This document shows, piece by piece, positions 16,832 through 24,206 of a DNA stretch of 33,556 nt. The notes below the pieces were generated by a model. The model was not told the DNA's origin and did not search any database. It saw nothing but the letters and a program-made list of their open reading frames with translations. Positions within the stretch are counted from its first letter, which is position 1. Every line of letters begins with the position of its first letter. The stretch is taken from contig JAUWGT010000006.1 in assembly GCA_030606265.1 (NCBI GenBank), positions 1-33,556 on the forward strand, read 5' to 3'. This DNA is from Candidatus Stahliibacteriota bacterium (lineage in GTDB: Bacteria; Hydrothermota; Tepidihabitantia; SM23-42). The translations under genes were made by a program, and so were the position numbers.

Positions 16832-17364
16832 TCATTCGTTTAGTTCGTTTCGATCGTTTATCTGGGTTGTCTTCAGCGAAGCGTGCACGAAATATGCCTT
16901 AATCTCCGATTGAGCTGCAGATTTCAGTGTATCGAACGAATGTGAGATGTCTTTAACAGAATCATGTCTCCAGCCGAAGGCATGTCTTAAGGCATATCTT
17001 CCTAACCCCGGATGAGGCCTGAGTAATGCATTAGCAGGAAATGGCGGTACACGCACGCCCGCTGCAAGTGACATATCCCCTATATTCCCGGGGATGGTCG
17101 GATCAACCTGGTTTACGCGGGTATCAATGTCTCCTGGATACGATCCTATCACCAGTGTATTAAATTCCTCTACTGCCATGTGAATTGAATGCATATTGGC
17201 TTTTGTACTGGCTTCACGAGCCCGGCTTTTTAAGGCAATATAATTGGGTACAGCTATGCTAGTAGGATTCCAATTATTGTAACAACGACCATGAGCTCTA
17301 TTAAAGTAAAAGCAGATTTACACTTGTTTTGATCAAGAAATTCAAATGGGGTCAGATCATACAC
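16832..17364 (-). pseudogene. Decayed type IV pilin-like gene (frameshifted)
   Basis: On the minus strand the prepilin motif is readable as KSAFTLIELMVVVTIIGILLA, then hits TAG at 17256-17254. Shifting frame near 17257-17269 continues the protein as AVPNYIALKSRAREASTKANMHSIHMAVEEF. That parallels the intact pilin's AIPNFISMQKRAKEASVKSNMHTLQLASEDF. The next ~90 residues stay open but are unlike the neighbour. The tail (NDRNELNE) comes from a word repeat. The cleavage-site glycine is alanine, there is no Shine-Dalgarno, and the only upstream start (GTG 17364) lies against the terminator of the intact pilin. A tandem pilin duplicate lost by frameshift is the best reading. A sequencing error could explain the shift, but not the missing start. 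Confidence 0.72.
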
Positions 17365-17408
17365 AGGACAAGACAACAGAGGCAAGGGTATCTTGACCCT
17401 CGCCTCTG
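17362..17408 (-). terminator. Intrinsic terminator of the pilin gene
   Basis: CAGAGGCGAGGGT (17408-17396) pairs with ACCCTTGCCTCTG (17389-17377) over 13 bp with a 6-nt loop. The single non-Watson-Crick position is G-U only in minus-strand RNA, so the stem suits that strand. A T-rich TTGTCTTGT follows. It starts 28 nt after the pilin stop. Confidence 0.75.
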
Positions 17409-17435
17409 CGTTGTTCTTCAGAAAAATGTTCTTTA

Positions 17436-17960
17436 TTATTGACCCGAAGTGAGTGTAAGCGCTAAAACCGCATCCACGCCATTCCCAGTAATTGAGTAAC
17501 TCACGACAGTATTTTGGCCAGCTGCCTGATTACCAGTTACGTCAAGCGATGCGTAATAGACAGCACCCGCATCCGCTAGGAGAAAAGCAGCAACAGCCGG
17601 AGAATATCCAGCAGGTGCAGCAGCGGCGGAGAGCACCGGGTTTTTGAAGCTGGTCGGCAACAAGATATTAACAACACCCGCCAACATCTGCCAGTTTGCG
17701 CCACCGGCTATGCTGCGCAAGTCAGCAGGATTCAGGGTAATCGCACCTACCTGGACTCCACAATCAAACGCATAGATACCCTCGGTCAATGTCGAGAAGT
17801 CTTCAGATGCAAGCTGGAGTGTGTGCATATTGCTCTTTACTGATGCTTCTTTTGCTCTTTTCTGCATACTGATGAAATTGGGGATAGCGATTGCCGCCAA
17901 AATACCGATAATCACCACCACAACCATCAGTTCGATCAGGGTGAATCCCTTTTTCTTCAT
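17436..17960 (-). CDS. Type IV pilin / pseudopilin (PilA/GspG-like)
   Basis: 174 residues with a class III signal: MKKKG, cleavage before FTLIELMVVVVIIGILAAIAIPNF, with E at +5 of the mature protein. The hydrophobic helix is about residues 6-28. The C-terminal globular domain is rich in Ala, Gly and Val and has one cysteine only, so there is no disulfide-bonded loop. The start is ATG 17960 behind AAGGAGGAA. It is a monocistronic unit: sigma54 promoter at 18184-18199, a leader of about 214 nt, and an intrinsic terminator. An NtrC-type activator lies just upstream, as PilR does in other bacteria. It could be the major pilin. No pilus assembly genes are in the window. Confidence 0.93.
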   Translation of the reverse strand: MKKKGFTLIELMVVVVIIGILAAIAIPNFISMQKRAKEASVKSNMHTLQLASEDFSTLTEGIYAFDCGVQVGAITLNPADLRSIAGGANWQMLAGVVNILLPTSFKNPVLSAAAAPAGYSPAVAAFLLADAGAVYYASLDVTGNQAAGQNTVVSYSITGNGVDAVLALTLTSGQ

Positions 17961-18021
17961 GATACTTCCTCCTTCATAACGAGATTTTGAATCATCTTCA
18001 TTATGTCCCGGTATTGCTAGT

Positions 18022-18036
18022 GGTTACAAAGTAACC
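18022..18036 (-). promoter_or_regulatory. Inverted repeat in the pilin mRNA leader
   Basis: GGTTAC-AAA-GTAACC, a perfect 6-bp inverted repeat with a 3-nt centre, about 60 nt upstream of the pilin start and inside the predicted leader. It could be an RNA hairpin or a protein site. Confidence 0.3.
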
Positions 18037-18183
18037 CGGTCTAAAACTCAGGCTTTGAGACATAATCCATAATGGTCAGGCAAGTAACAGCCTTTTCCAT
18101 TAACAATAAAGCCTAAACAAACATATCTATGAAAAGACATTTGTCAACAGATAAGTTGTGAAAGATCAGTCATTATATTCATA

Positions 18184-18199
18184 TGCAATACTCATGCCA
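18184..18199 (-). promoter_or_regulatory. Sigma54 promoter of the pilin gene
   Basis: Minus-strand TGGCATGAGTATTGCA matches the sigma54 consensus TGGCAC-N5-TTGCA at all -24 and -12 core positions with exact spacing. Transcription would start near 18174. Pilin genes are classic sigma54 targets. Confidence 0.82.
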
Positions 18200-18248
18200 G
18201 TATTAACATAAATAAGTTATGGTTTTTCATAGGCTTCTTGAAGTAGTA

Positions 18249-18275
18249 TGTCTCATTAATGGATACTGTCTCATT
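18249..18275 (-). promoter_or_regulatory. Candidate activator-binding boxes upstream of the pilin promoter
   Basis: Two identical TGTCTCATT boxes (18249-18257 and 18267-18275), 18 bp apart, begin 50 bp upstream of the -24 element. The left-edge gene has the same boxes at the same period 40 bp upstream of its promoter. They are likely sites of an NtrC-family activator. Confidence 0.62.
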
Positions 18276-18327
18276 TTGATACACTTAAGCCTCGCTTATT
18301 TACGGCTTCTCAATAGGCTTACCGAGA

Positions 18328-18415
18328 ATGTCGAAATTTGTGGGAGTAGAGCCTTTAGGCTCGTTAAATGTGATTAAATTTCGACATATTTTCACTGGCG
18401 TAAACGCCCTACTCC
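18328..18415. repeat. Paired REP-like units in opposite orientation
   Basis: Two units each consist of GGAGTAG followed by a small hairpin with a TTTA loop (AGCC-TTTA-GGCT; GGCG-TTTA-CGCC on the minus strand), one on each strand. A 12-bp inverted repeat, ATGTCGAAATTT (18328-18339) and AAATTTCGACAT (18376-18387), is interleaved with them. This resembles a bacterial interspersed mosaic element. Confidence 0.5.
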
Positions 18416-18429
18416 TAATTATCGGTCAG

Positions 18430-18535
18430 CCTGTCAACTTCCAAGCTTCGTATTTTCTCAACTTCATTCTTTAGCGTGTCTTCGTATCTTCTTAACTTCT
18501 CTTTTCCCTATCTTCCTTCGTTTCTGTGATCCAAT
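18430..18535 (-). repeat. Purine-word repeat overlapping the 3' end of the NtrC-type gene
   Basis: On the minus strand the words GAAGTTAAGAAGATACGAAG, TAAAGAATGAAGTT, GAGAAAATACGAAG and CTTGGAAGTTG follow each other. TAAAGAATGAAGTT (18473-18460) is identical to 15321-15334. The segment 18499-18479 matches 15404-15424 at 18 of 21 positions. Confidence 0.6.
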
Positions 18536-19783
18536 TCTTCTATACAAAGTTGCCCGACCCACACCGAGTATCTTAGCGGCCTTGCTAACATTACCGCTAC
18601 ATTCTTCCAAAATCCTTTGGATCTCAGCTTCCTGTAATTCATCAAGACTCTTTCTGTATCCGCTTGTTGACACCCCAAGATGCTCGGCTTTGATATAGAA
18701 CGAATCACTCAAGATCGCCGCTCTCTCAATGACGTGACGCAATTCTCTTATATTACCCGGCCAATCGCGTCTTTTTAAGGCTTCAAGGACAGTCTTTGAA
18801 AACTTCCTCTCCCCCAAACCCTCCCTACTACAGACCAATTTTAGGAAATGTTCAGCGAGTAGTGGAATATCTTCTCGTCGTTGTCTTAAAGGCGGTAAAA
18901 CAATTGGAATGACATTAAGTCGATAATAAAGGTCTTCCCGAAACCTTCCTTTTCTAACCTCATCCATAAGATTTTTGTTAGTTGCCGAAACTAAACGCAC
19001 ATTAACGCGTATGGGTTTTGTCGAACCGAGTGGTACTATCTCCTTTTCTTCTAATAAACGCAGGAGCTTCATCTGAATTGTTGTTGGTGCATCGCCTATT
19101 TCATCGAGGAAACAAGTTCCGTTATCAGCAACGCAAAACAGTCCTTTCTTATCCGCTCCCGCACCAGTAAAGGCACCTTTTTTATAACCAAATAGTTCAC
19201 TCTCCAGCAGAGTCTCTGGTAATGCAGCACAAGAGATCGTAACGAATCTATTCCCTGAACGCTTTGAAATATTGTGTATTTCCCGGGCGATCAATTCCTT
19301 ACCAGTACCTGATTCACCAAGGATGAGAACTGTAGTTTCAGTATTCGCAATTCTCTTGACCATATCAAGTACGTCTCTGATCTGTTTGCTTTTTCCAATC
19401 GTCTGACAAGATGCTTCTACTGGTTTAACTATATTGGCTCTTATGCGTAAGAGTAGTTCATCAATACCAAATGGTTTGAGGATATAGTCACTTGCTTTAT
19501 CACGTAGTGCATTGACTGCCGATTCCATAGAACCGTAGGCAGTTATGAAAATAAGCGGAATGTCCGGGTAGATCTTTCTGACCTTTTTTAAAAATGCAAA
19601 GCCATCGATATCTGGCATTCTGATATCGCTGATAACGAGGTTATATTTAGTTTCTCTCAGCGCCTGGAGCGCAGTCTTTGGTTCAGTAGTAGCAAATACG
19701 TCATAACCTTTTTGCTCTAATGCATAGGAAAGCCACTTAATAAGGCTTTCCTCATCATCGAGTATTAAAATCCTATGTTTCAT
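18464..19783 (-). CDS. NtrC-family sigma54-dependent response regulator (PilR-like)
   Basis: 439 residues. The receiver domain (1-120) has acidic D9/D10, phospho-acceptor D53 (ISDIRMP), T81 and K103. The AAA+ domain has GESGTGKE (156-163), the sigma54-contact loop GAFTGA (203-208) and FLDEIG near 225-230. A Fis-type HTH follows near 395-415 (GNVSKAAKILGVGRATLYRR). All parts needed to activate sigma54 polymerase are present. No histidine kinase is adjacent. The pilin with a sigma54 promoter is the next gene on the strand, so pilin activation is the likely task. After the HTH a basic tail (GSQKRRKIGKREVKKIRRHA) is encoded by a degenerate intergenic repeat and is probably an acquired extension. 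Confidence 0.95.
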   Translation of the reverse strand: MKHRILILDDEESLIKWLSYALEQKGYDVFATTEPKTALQALRETKYNLVISDIRMPDIDGFAFLKKVRKIYPDIPLIFITAYGSMESAVNALRDKASDYILKPFGIDELLLRIRANIVKPVEASCQTIGKSKQIRDVLDMVKRIANTETTVLILGESGTGKELIAREIHNISKRSGNRFVTISCAALPETLLESELFGYKKGAFTGAGADKKGLFCVADNGTCFLDEIGDAPTTIQMKLLRLLEEKEIVPLGSTKPIRVNVRLVSATNKNLMDEVRKGRFREDLYYRLNVIPIVLPPLRQRREDIPLLAEHFLKLVCSREGLGERKFSKTVLEALKRRDWPGNIRELRHVIERAAILSDSFYIKAEHLGVSTSGYRKSLDELQEAEIQRILEECSGNVSKAAKILGVGRATLYRRIGSQKRRKIGKREVKKIRRHAKE

Positions 19784-19849
19784 CCTGATCCGTCAGATAA
19801 GTTTTGTCACATACAAAGGTTTGTGTCTATTACGACAGAAAACACTCTG

Positions 19850-20815
19850 CTATTTCCTTCTTCGAGCGAAGAGCTCAGTCAAAATAAGTTTGATCTCAGG
19901 GCTAATCCTCAGCTCCCTCAATACCCCTTTATTCTTGAGCGAGAGCCCAAGGTCAAATGTTAATGTTCCAATCCGTTTCATCGGTATCGCAAGCGATACG
20001 TCAATACCGTGTTCTGCTATATTCTGCAGATACCAGGGATTGTAAAAATAACTGACTGCAAACCGTTCTCTGGAAAAACCCAGTTTGAACCTGTACGGCG
20101 ACCGAAATTCATTTATCTCGTTATCATCTTGCCAGAATGAATGTTCCAAAAACAATGTCAGTCTTCCACCCATGAGCTTTTTCTGGGGAGTGATACCGAA
20201 TGATACTCGGGCAGGCAAATCAATCATTGTATCAGAATCTTGTCTTTCCATTACAATACTACCAAAAGCTTCGCCGAACAAAGAAACATCAAACAGCTCT
20301 CTGGCTCTTAGTTTAAGCCCTGCAGAAAAGATCTTTCCCTCATATTTGTACAAAAAGGAATCAACCAGATAATAATTAGAAACGTAATAATGCCATATTT
20401 CAGATGCATTACCGAACAGATACGATCCGCGTAAGGCAGCTTCACCCAGGCCAAAATCATTATTGAGGTTGAGATAAATTTCCTCAATGCCACCTTTCCC
20501 TTTCAGATGAATGTCCAGGTCATCTTCGCTGAAGAAGATATCGAATGATTGATTAAACCTTGTTAGATTACCTGCACCAAAAATAAAGCCCTTGGTAATG
20601 GGTATCGCTAATTTCAGGGTGAAAGGGTTGGTCCAGACTAGTCCCCGGAAATCTGAATCCTCACTGAGTATATTGAACTCAGGTCGCAACGCCAATTCGA
20701 TCCGAGCTTTTCCTTTTACTCCAAGGAAGGGATATCTGAATATACTATTGTCTTCTCCGATACCACCAAGCGCAAATATAGATGCATTAATAAGAAAAAT
20801 CAGCAATGCGCCCAC
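19850..20815 (-). CDS. Predicted outer-membrane beta-barrel protein
   Basis: 321 residues. A signal-like N-terminus (GALLIFLINASIFALGG) is followed by many alternating amphipathic strands ending in aromatic residues: RIELALRPEF, FTLKLAIPI, AALRGSYLF, RLTLFLEHSFW, RFKLGFSRERFAVSYFYNP, GTLTFDLGLSL. This is the pattern of a small barrel or PorV/UPF0164-like protein. I do not recognise a named family. Its GTG start overlaps the upstream stop (TAGTG) with AAGGTAGG before it, so it is translated with the DNRLRE-type protein. That partner, the FecR-like gene before it and the pilin regulator after it suggest a surface-structure locus. Confidence 0.65.
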   Translation of the reverse strand: MGALLIFLINASIFALGGIGEDNSIFRYPFLGVKGKARIELALRPEFNILSEDSDFRGLVWTNPFTLKLAIPITKGFIFGAGNLTRFNQSFDIFFSEDDLDIHLKGKGGIEEIYLNLNNDFGLGEAALRGSYLFGNASEIWHYYVSNYYLVDSFLYKYEGKIFSAGLKLRARELFDVSLFGEAFGSIVMERQDSDTMIDLPARVSFGITPQKKLMGGRLTLFLEHSFWQDDNEINEFRSPYRFKLGFSRERFAVSYFYNPWYLQNIAEHGIDVSLAIPMKRIGTLTFDLGLSLKNKGVLRELRISPEIKLILTELFARRRK

Positions 20816-21888
20816 TAATACCTACCTTGCGGTGGTGGGATATATCCCACTTTCAGAGTGTGTGAACCACTGATCATTTTATAGTTAGCAATCTCATAAT
20901 TTTCAGGCGATAATACAATAAAGAAACCAAAATTAGAATCCGGCTCTTCAATAATATGTTGAATATGTCGAACAATGTCGATATTGAACACCGTGTCGTC
21001 AGCGGCAAATCTTACAAGCGCAATAAGCGGCCCTGTCGCAGTATTAAAATCATCAAGTGGAGCTAACAGTTGCTTGACACCGATTTCAATAGAGTCGCGC
21101 ATAATAAAATGCTGTTCAGGTCTGAACGTCAATTCAGCATAGATCGCCTTCTTATCATCTAAGATGGAATCGTATTCAAACTTGACATAGTTGCGATACG
21201 GTATACCAGAACCTATCCAGCTTTCGGTATAAAATGGTTCTGGGCCAGTGACGATGTAACAATCATTGCTCAAAGGCATAGAGGAAGTAACACCGTTCTT
21301 GACAAGCAGAAATTTAGGCACATAACCGCCTTCTTTTGAATAGAAGTGGCTGAAACCAGAGTCAACCGGGATTATTATCATACCGTCGGCATTGATGATC
21401 TCATCGAGCTCAATGTAATTGAATGTAACAAGCAGAGAATCGCCCTTTAATTCTGCAAAACGCAAAGAATCGTCGTTAAAATCTCCGCCTTCGCTTTCCC
21501 AAGATTCACCACTCATCCTTTGAAACCAATTTGCCTGGTCCTCGTCAAATTCATGGGTCAGTAAATGTATACTCACTTTTATAGTATCATTGTTAAAATT
21601 CAGATTAGTCTGGAGGATTAACTTTATTTCATCGAGGCCTTGATATGAGCTATCTCCAAAATCGAATTCCAAAAGCATCCTTGACTCATAGTCGTTGTTC
21701 TTACCAACAACCAGGTTGGTTGATTTACCAAGGTTGGCGAATTTATCGAATTCAGTGAGGGTATTATTAAGGGTTAATTCAAGTTCCTGTGCATCAAAAT
21801 TACCTCTAATATTCAATTCTTCCTCACCGATCGGCAGCTCATTGCAGCAGATAAAAAGGAGAACTGTTAATAATGCAAATCGTATCAT
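20815..21888 (-). CDS. Exported DNRLRE-like protein, possible lipoprotein
   Basis: 357 residues. The signal MIRFALLTVLLFICCNELPIG has two cysteines; C15 could be lipidated, although the lipobox is poor. The body looks like a DNRLRE/CBM96-type jelly roll: ANLGKSTNLVVG, then SRMLLEFDF, GLDEIKLILQT, and VSIHLLTHEFDEDQANW, the usual 'W-D-E-x-x-x-TW' position. A second, similar half may follow (YRNYVKFEYD, KKAIYAELTFRPEQ). These modules occur in large secreted proteins; a stand-alone lipoprotein form is less usual. Its promoter overlaps the stop of the FecR-like gene and ends six bases before the ATG, so its mRNA may be leaderless. The next gene overlaps it by 1 nt. Confidence 0.7.
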   Translation of the reverse strand: MIRFALLTVLLFICCNELPIGEEELNIRGNFDAQELELTLNNTLTEFDKFANLGKSTNLVVGKNNDYESRMLLEFDFGDSSYQGLDEIKLILQTNLNFNNDTIKVSIHLLTHEFDEDQANWFQRMSGESWESEGGDFNDDSLRFAELKGDSLLVTFNYIELDEIINADGMIIIPVDSGFSHFYSKEGGYVPKFLLVKNGVTSSMPLSNDCYIVTGPEPFYTESWIGSGIPYRNYVKFEYDSILDDKKAIYAELTFRPEQHFIMRDSIEIGVKQLLAPLDDFNTATGPLIALVRFAADDTVFNIDIVRHIQHIIEEPDSNFGFFIVLSPENYEIANYKMISGSHTLKVGYIPPPQGRY

Positions 21889-21894
21889 AATCAG

Positions 21895-21922
21895 ATAATA
21901 TTCAAATATTCAAACAAGTCAA
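21895..21922 (-). promoter_or_regulatory. Internal promoter for the DNRLRE-like gene, likely leaderless
   Basis: TTGACT (21922-21917), 16-nt spacer, TATTAT (21900-21895), then six bases to ATG 21888. The -35 box contains the TGA stop of the upstream gene. There is no Shine-Dalgarno before the ATG. Confidence 0.55.
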
Positions 21923-22857
21923 GGATGCGTGATCGTCGTCTTGGATAAGTTCAAGAATGCATCACCGAGTTCGGGGATGCCAAGCTCATAATATATCTCA
22001 GCCATAGCTTTATAGAGAACTGGTTCATTCGGTTTAACGCCAATAAGTTTGTTATAATTATCCATTGCCATTAGCATCAATCCATTTCTTTTAAACAAAA
22101 CAGCTTTCAAAAGGTGAAGCGTGAAGTAATCAGGTTTCCGTTGTCCGATATTGTCACTAATCTTGCGCAAATCGTGGATTGCCGTGCTGTCAAGGATATC
22201 TATTGAACATGTAGCTGTATACAAAGTGTCGCTATTGCGGATTGCAAGAACCTTTATCGTGTACATACCAATCAAATCTTCCACGTTCTCGGGAAACAGG
22301 AAAACAGTATCGGTGGTTGCTATGCTGGAGATGATTTGTTTGCCTTGCTGCAATCTCATATTATACCAATTTGCACCTGGATATTTACTCCATGTGATAT
22401 CAGGTCTTGGATCGATCAAAACAGTATTGCCCGGGCGTTGAATGACCATTTGCAGGGTATCCTTTTCCTGTTTAGCTAAGCTTCTAGATATCATTTCTCC
22501 ATTCCATTCTTTCAATTGGTGCAACTCCCTAAAAAGTCCAAGTACCTTGTTTGATGTAGCTGGTACGTCAGATGTGATACCTGATGTATCGAGTGCGGGT
22601 ATTGCGAAAGACTCGATCGAATTGATAACGTCTAGCCTGCCATCCCGGTAAAAGATAGTAGTAGATCCAGAATCACCGAGGATCAATGTGTCATCTTCAA
22701 AAAGAAAATCAAGTACCTGGACCTTGACGAGGGTTGTTTCACCAGGGTGGACGAGCATTACGCCACTATTCACTGCAGTAATGATACCTGTTGGATAAAC
22801 TGGTTGTTCTGCAAAAACCGTCAATAAAGATCCTAACAATACCAAATAGAGCCTCAT
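21919..22857 (-). CDS. Exported FecR-like protein with TPR-like C-terminus
   Basis: 312 residues with signal peptide MRLYLVLLGSLLTVFA. Residues about 25-90 resemble a FecR domain (LVHPGETTLVKVQVLD, then DTLILGDSGSTTIFYRDGRLDVI). A beta-rich stretch with a WSKYPGANWYNMRL core follows (about 150-225), perhaps Fn3-like. TPR-like helices follow at the end (HLLKAVLFKRNGLMLMAMDNYNKLIGVKPNEPVLYKAMAEIYYELG). It is not a FecI/FecR anti-sigma arrangement, since no membrane segment or sigma gene accompanies it. It heads the minus-strand cluster with a near-perfect sigma70 promoter and AAAGGAGA before the ATG. Specific role unknown. Confidence 0.7.
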   Translation of the reverse strand: MRLYLVLLGSLLTVFAEQPVYPTGIITAVNSGVMLVHPGETTLVKVQVLDFLFEDDTLILGDSGSTTIFYRDGRLDVINSIESFAIPALDTSGITSDVPATSNKVLGLFRELHQLKEWNGEMISRSLAKQEKDTLQMVIQRPGNTVLIDPRPDITWSKYPGANWYNMRLQQGKQIISSIATTDTVFLFPENVEDLIGMYTIKVLAIRNSDTLYTATCSIDILDSTAIHDLRKISDNIGQRKPDYFTLHLLKAVLFKRNGLMLMAMDNYNKLIGVKPNEPVLYKAMAEIYYELGIPELGDAFLNLSKTTITHP

Positions 22858-22915
22858 AATCTCCTTTCACTATGCACTGATTATCCACTAAGTTCAGTTA
22901 TTTTTAATGCATTCA

Positions 22916-22943
22916 ATTATAATGGAATACTAATCTATGTCAA
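22916..22943 (-). promoter_or_regulatory. Strong sigma70 promoter of the FecR-like gene
   Basis: Exact TTGACA (22943-22938), 16-nt spacer, exact TATAAT (22921-22916). The start would be near 22909, giving a leader of about 52 nt. The divergent sufS promoter lies 37 bp away. Confidence 0.75.
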
Positions 22944-22979
22944 TATTGCACTTGCTTGAATGTTTATGAAATGATAGCC

Positions 22980-23007
22980 TTGAAATTGAAACTGATTTAA
23001 CTATAAT
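22980..23007 (+). promoter_or_regulatory. sufS promoter, likely leaderless
   Basis: TTGAAA (22980-22985), 16-nt spacer, TATAAT (23002-23007), then only five bases to ATG 23013. No Shine-Dalgarno could fit. Confidence 0.7.
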
Positions 23008-23012
23008 AATCT

Positions 23013-24206
23013 ATGGATATAGAAGAAATACGAAATGACTTTCCTCAATTGTCACAGGGTTTCATATATTTCGATTCTGGCTCTACTTCACTAAAACCCA
23101 GATCGGTCATAAACAAAATGAAAGAATATTATGATACTTCTTCAGTGAGTATTGGTCGCGGCTTACATAGTCCTTCCACTATCGTTACCAACGCCTATGA
23201 AAAAGCACATGAAAAAGTCCGTGCTTTTTTCAGCGCCAACGGTGATATTATTTTCACCAAAAATTGCACTGAAGCAATAAATATTGTGGCACATGGATTA
23301 ACCTGGAATAAGGGTGACAAAATTGTCACGACTTACCTTGAGCATAATTCCAATCTTCTACCGTGGTTAAACCTAATATCATCTGGTGTAAAAGTCGAGC
23401 TCATAAAATGCCGAGCTGACGGAACAATCAACCTGAATGAGCTTAAAGGTGCAATTGATGAAAATACCAGACTCGTAGCCATCGCGCATACATCGAATGT
23501 CCTAGGTTCAATCGTCCCAGTTGAGGACATCACAAAAATGGCAAAAGAAAAGAACGCTTTGGTACTTATCGATGGCGCCCAAGCTGCTCCCCATCTAAAG
23601 GTTGATTTAAAAGCAATTGGCTGTGATTTCTACGCAGCATCAGGTCATAAAATGCTTGGCCCTTCCGGCACCGGTGTTCTATTCATCAGAGATTGCACCG
23701 TTGAAAAACTAAAACCTATGATAATAGGTGGAGGTTCAGCTACGGATCTTACGCTCGACAAAATAACCTATACGACAGGATATTCAATATTCGAAGCTGG
23801 TACGCCAAATATCGCTGGTGGTATTGGTCTTGGCGCTGCAGTTGATTACCTTACTGATATAGGCATGGACCAAATAAGGAAACATGAGTTAGAACTCATC
23901 GGCTATCTAATAGACAAACTTCGCACATTTGATAAAGTCAAAATATACGGACCTGATGACATGAATATACGATCCGGCGTTGTGTCTTTTACGATCAAGG
24001 GTGTCCCCGCCCATCGAATTGCGATTATCCTCGATGACCTCGGTAAAATAGCAATACGTTCTGGATTCCATTGTGCATTTCTACTCAATCGCTATATCCT
24101 GAAGGAACCAGATGGTACAGCCAGGGTTTCGCTCTACCTCTACAATACGCTTCAAGAAGTTGATATATTGATTGATATACTAAAGGATATCGTGAAAAAT
24201 GCGTGA
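23013..24206 (+). CDS. sufS: Cysteine desulfurase, SufS type
   Basis: PLP enzyme that takes sulfur from cysteine for Fe-S cluster assembly. 397 residues, group II. The PLP lysine is K213 in SGHKMLGPSGTG, the cofactor contacts are H111 (LEHNSN) and D187/Q190 (DGAQ), and the persulfide cysteine is C354 in RSGFHCA. The motif before the cysteine is RSGFHC rather than the usual RxGHHC. No sufB, sufC, sufD or sufU is adjacent. The next gene, overlapping by 8 nt, is a 90-residue protein that may be a partner. Transcription starts from a promoter abutting the ATG. Confidence 0.94.
   Translation: MDIEEIRNDFPQLSQGFIYFDSGSTSLKPRSVINKMKEYYDTSSVSIGRGLHSPSTIVTNAYEKAHEKVRAFFSANGDIIFTKNCTEAINIVAHGLTWNKGDKIVTTYLEHNSNLLPWLNLISSGVKVELIKCRADGTINLNELKGAIDENTRLVAIAHTSNVLGSIVPVEDITKMAKEKNALVLIDGAQAAPHLKVDLKAIGCDFYAASGHKMLGPSGTGVLFIRDCTVEKLKPMIIGGGSATDLTLDKITYTTGYSIFEAGTPNIAGGIGLGAAVDYLTDIGMDQIRKHELELIGYLIDKLRTFDKVKIYGPDDMNIRSGVVSFTIKGVPAHRIAIILDDLGKIAIRSGFHCAFLLNRYILKEPDGTARVSLYLYNTLQEVDILIDILKDIVKNA

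Noticed and set aside
17347-17360. TGGGGTCAGATC as the border of a mobile element
   Set aside because: The string resembles a repeat seen near REP-associated transposases, but there is one copy and no transposase or matching partner.
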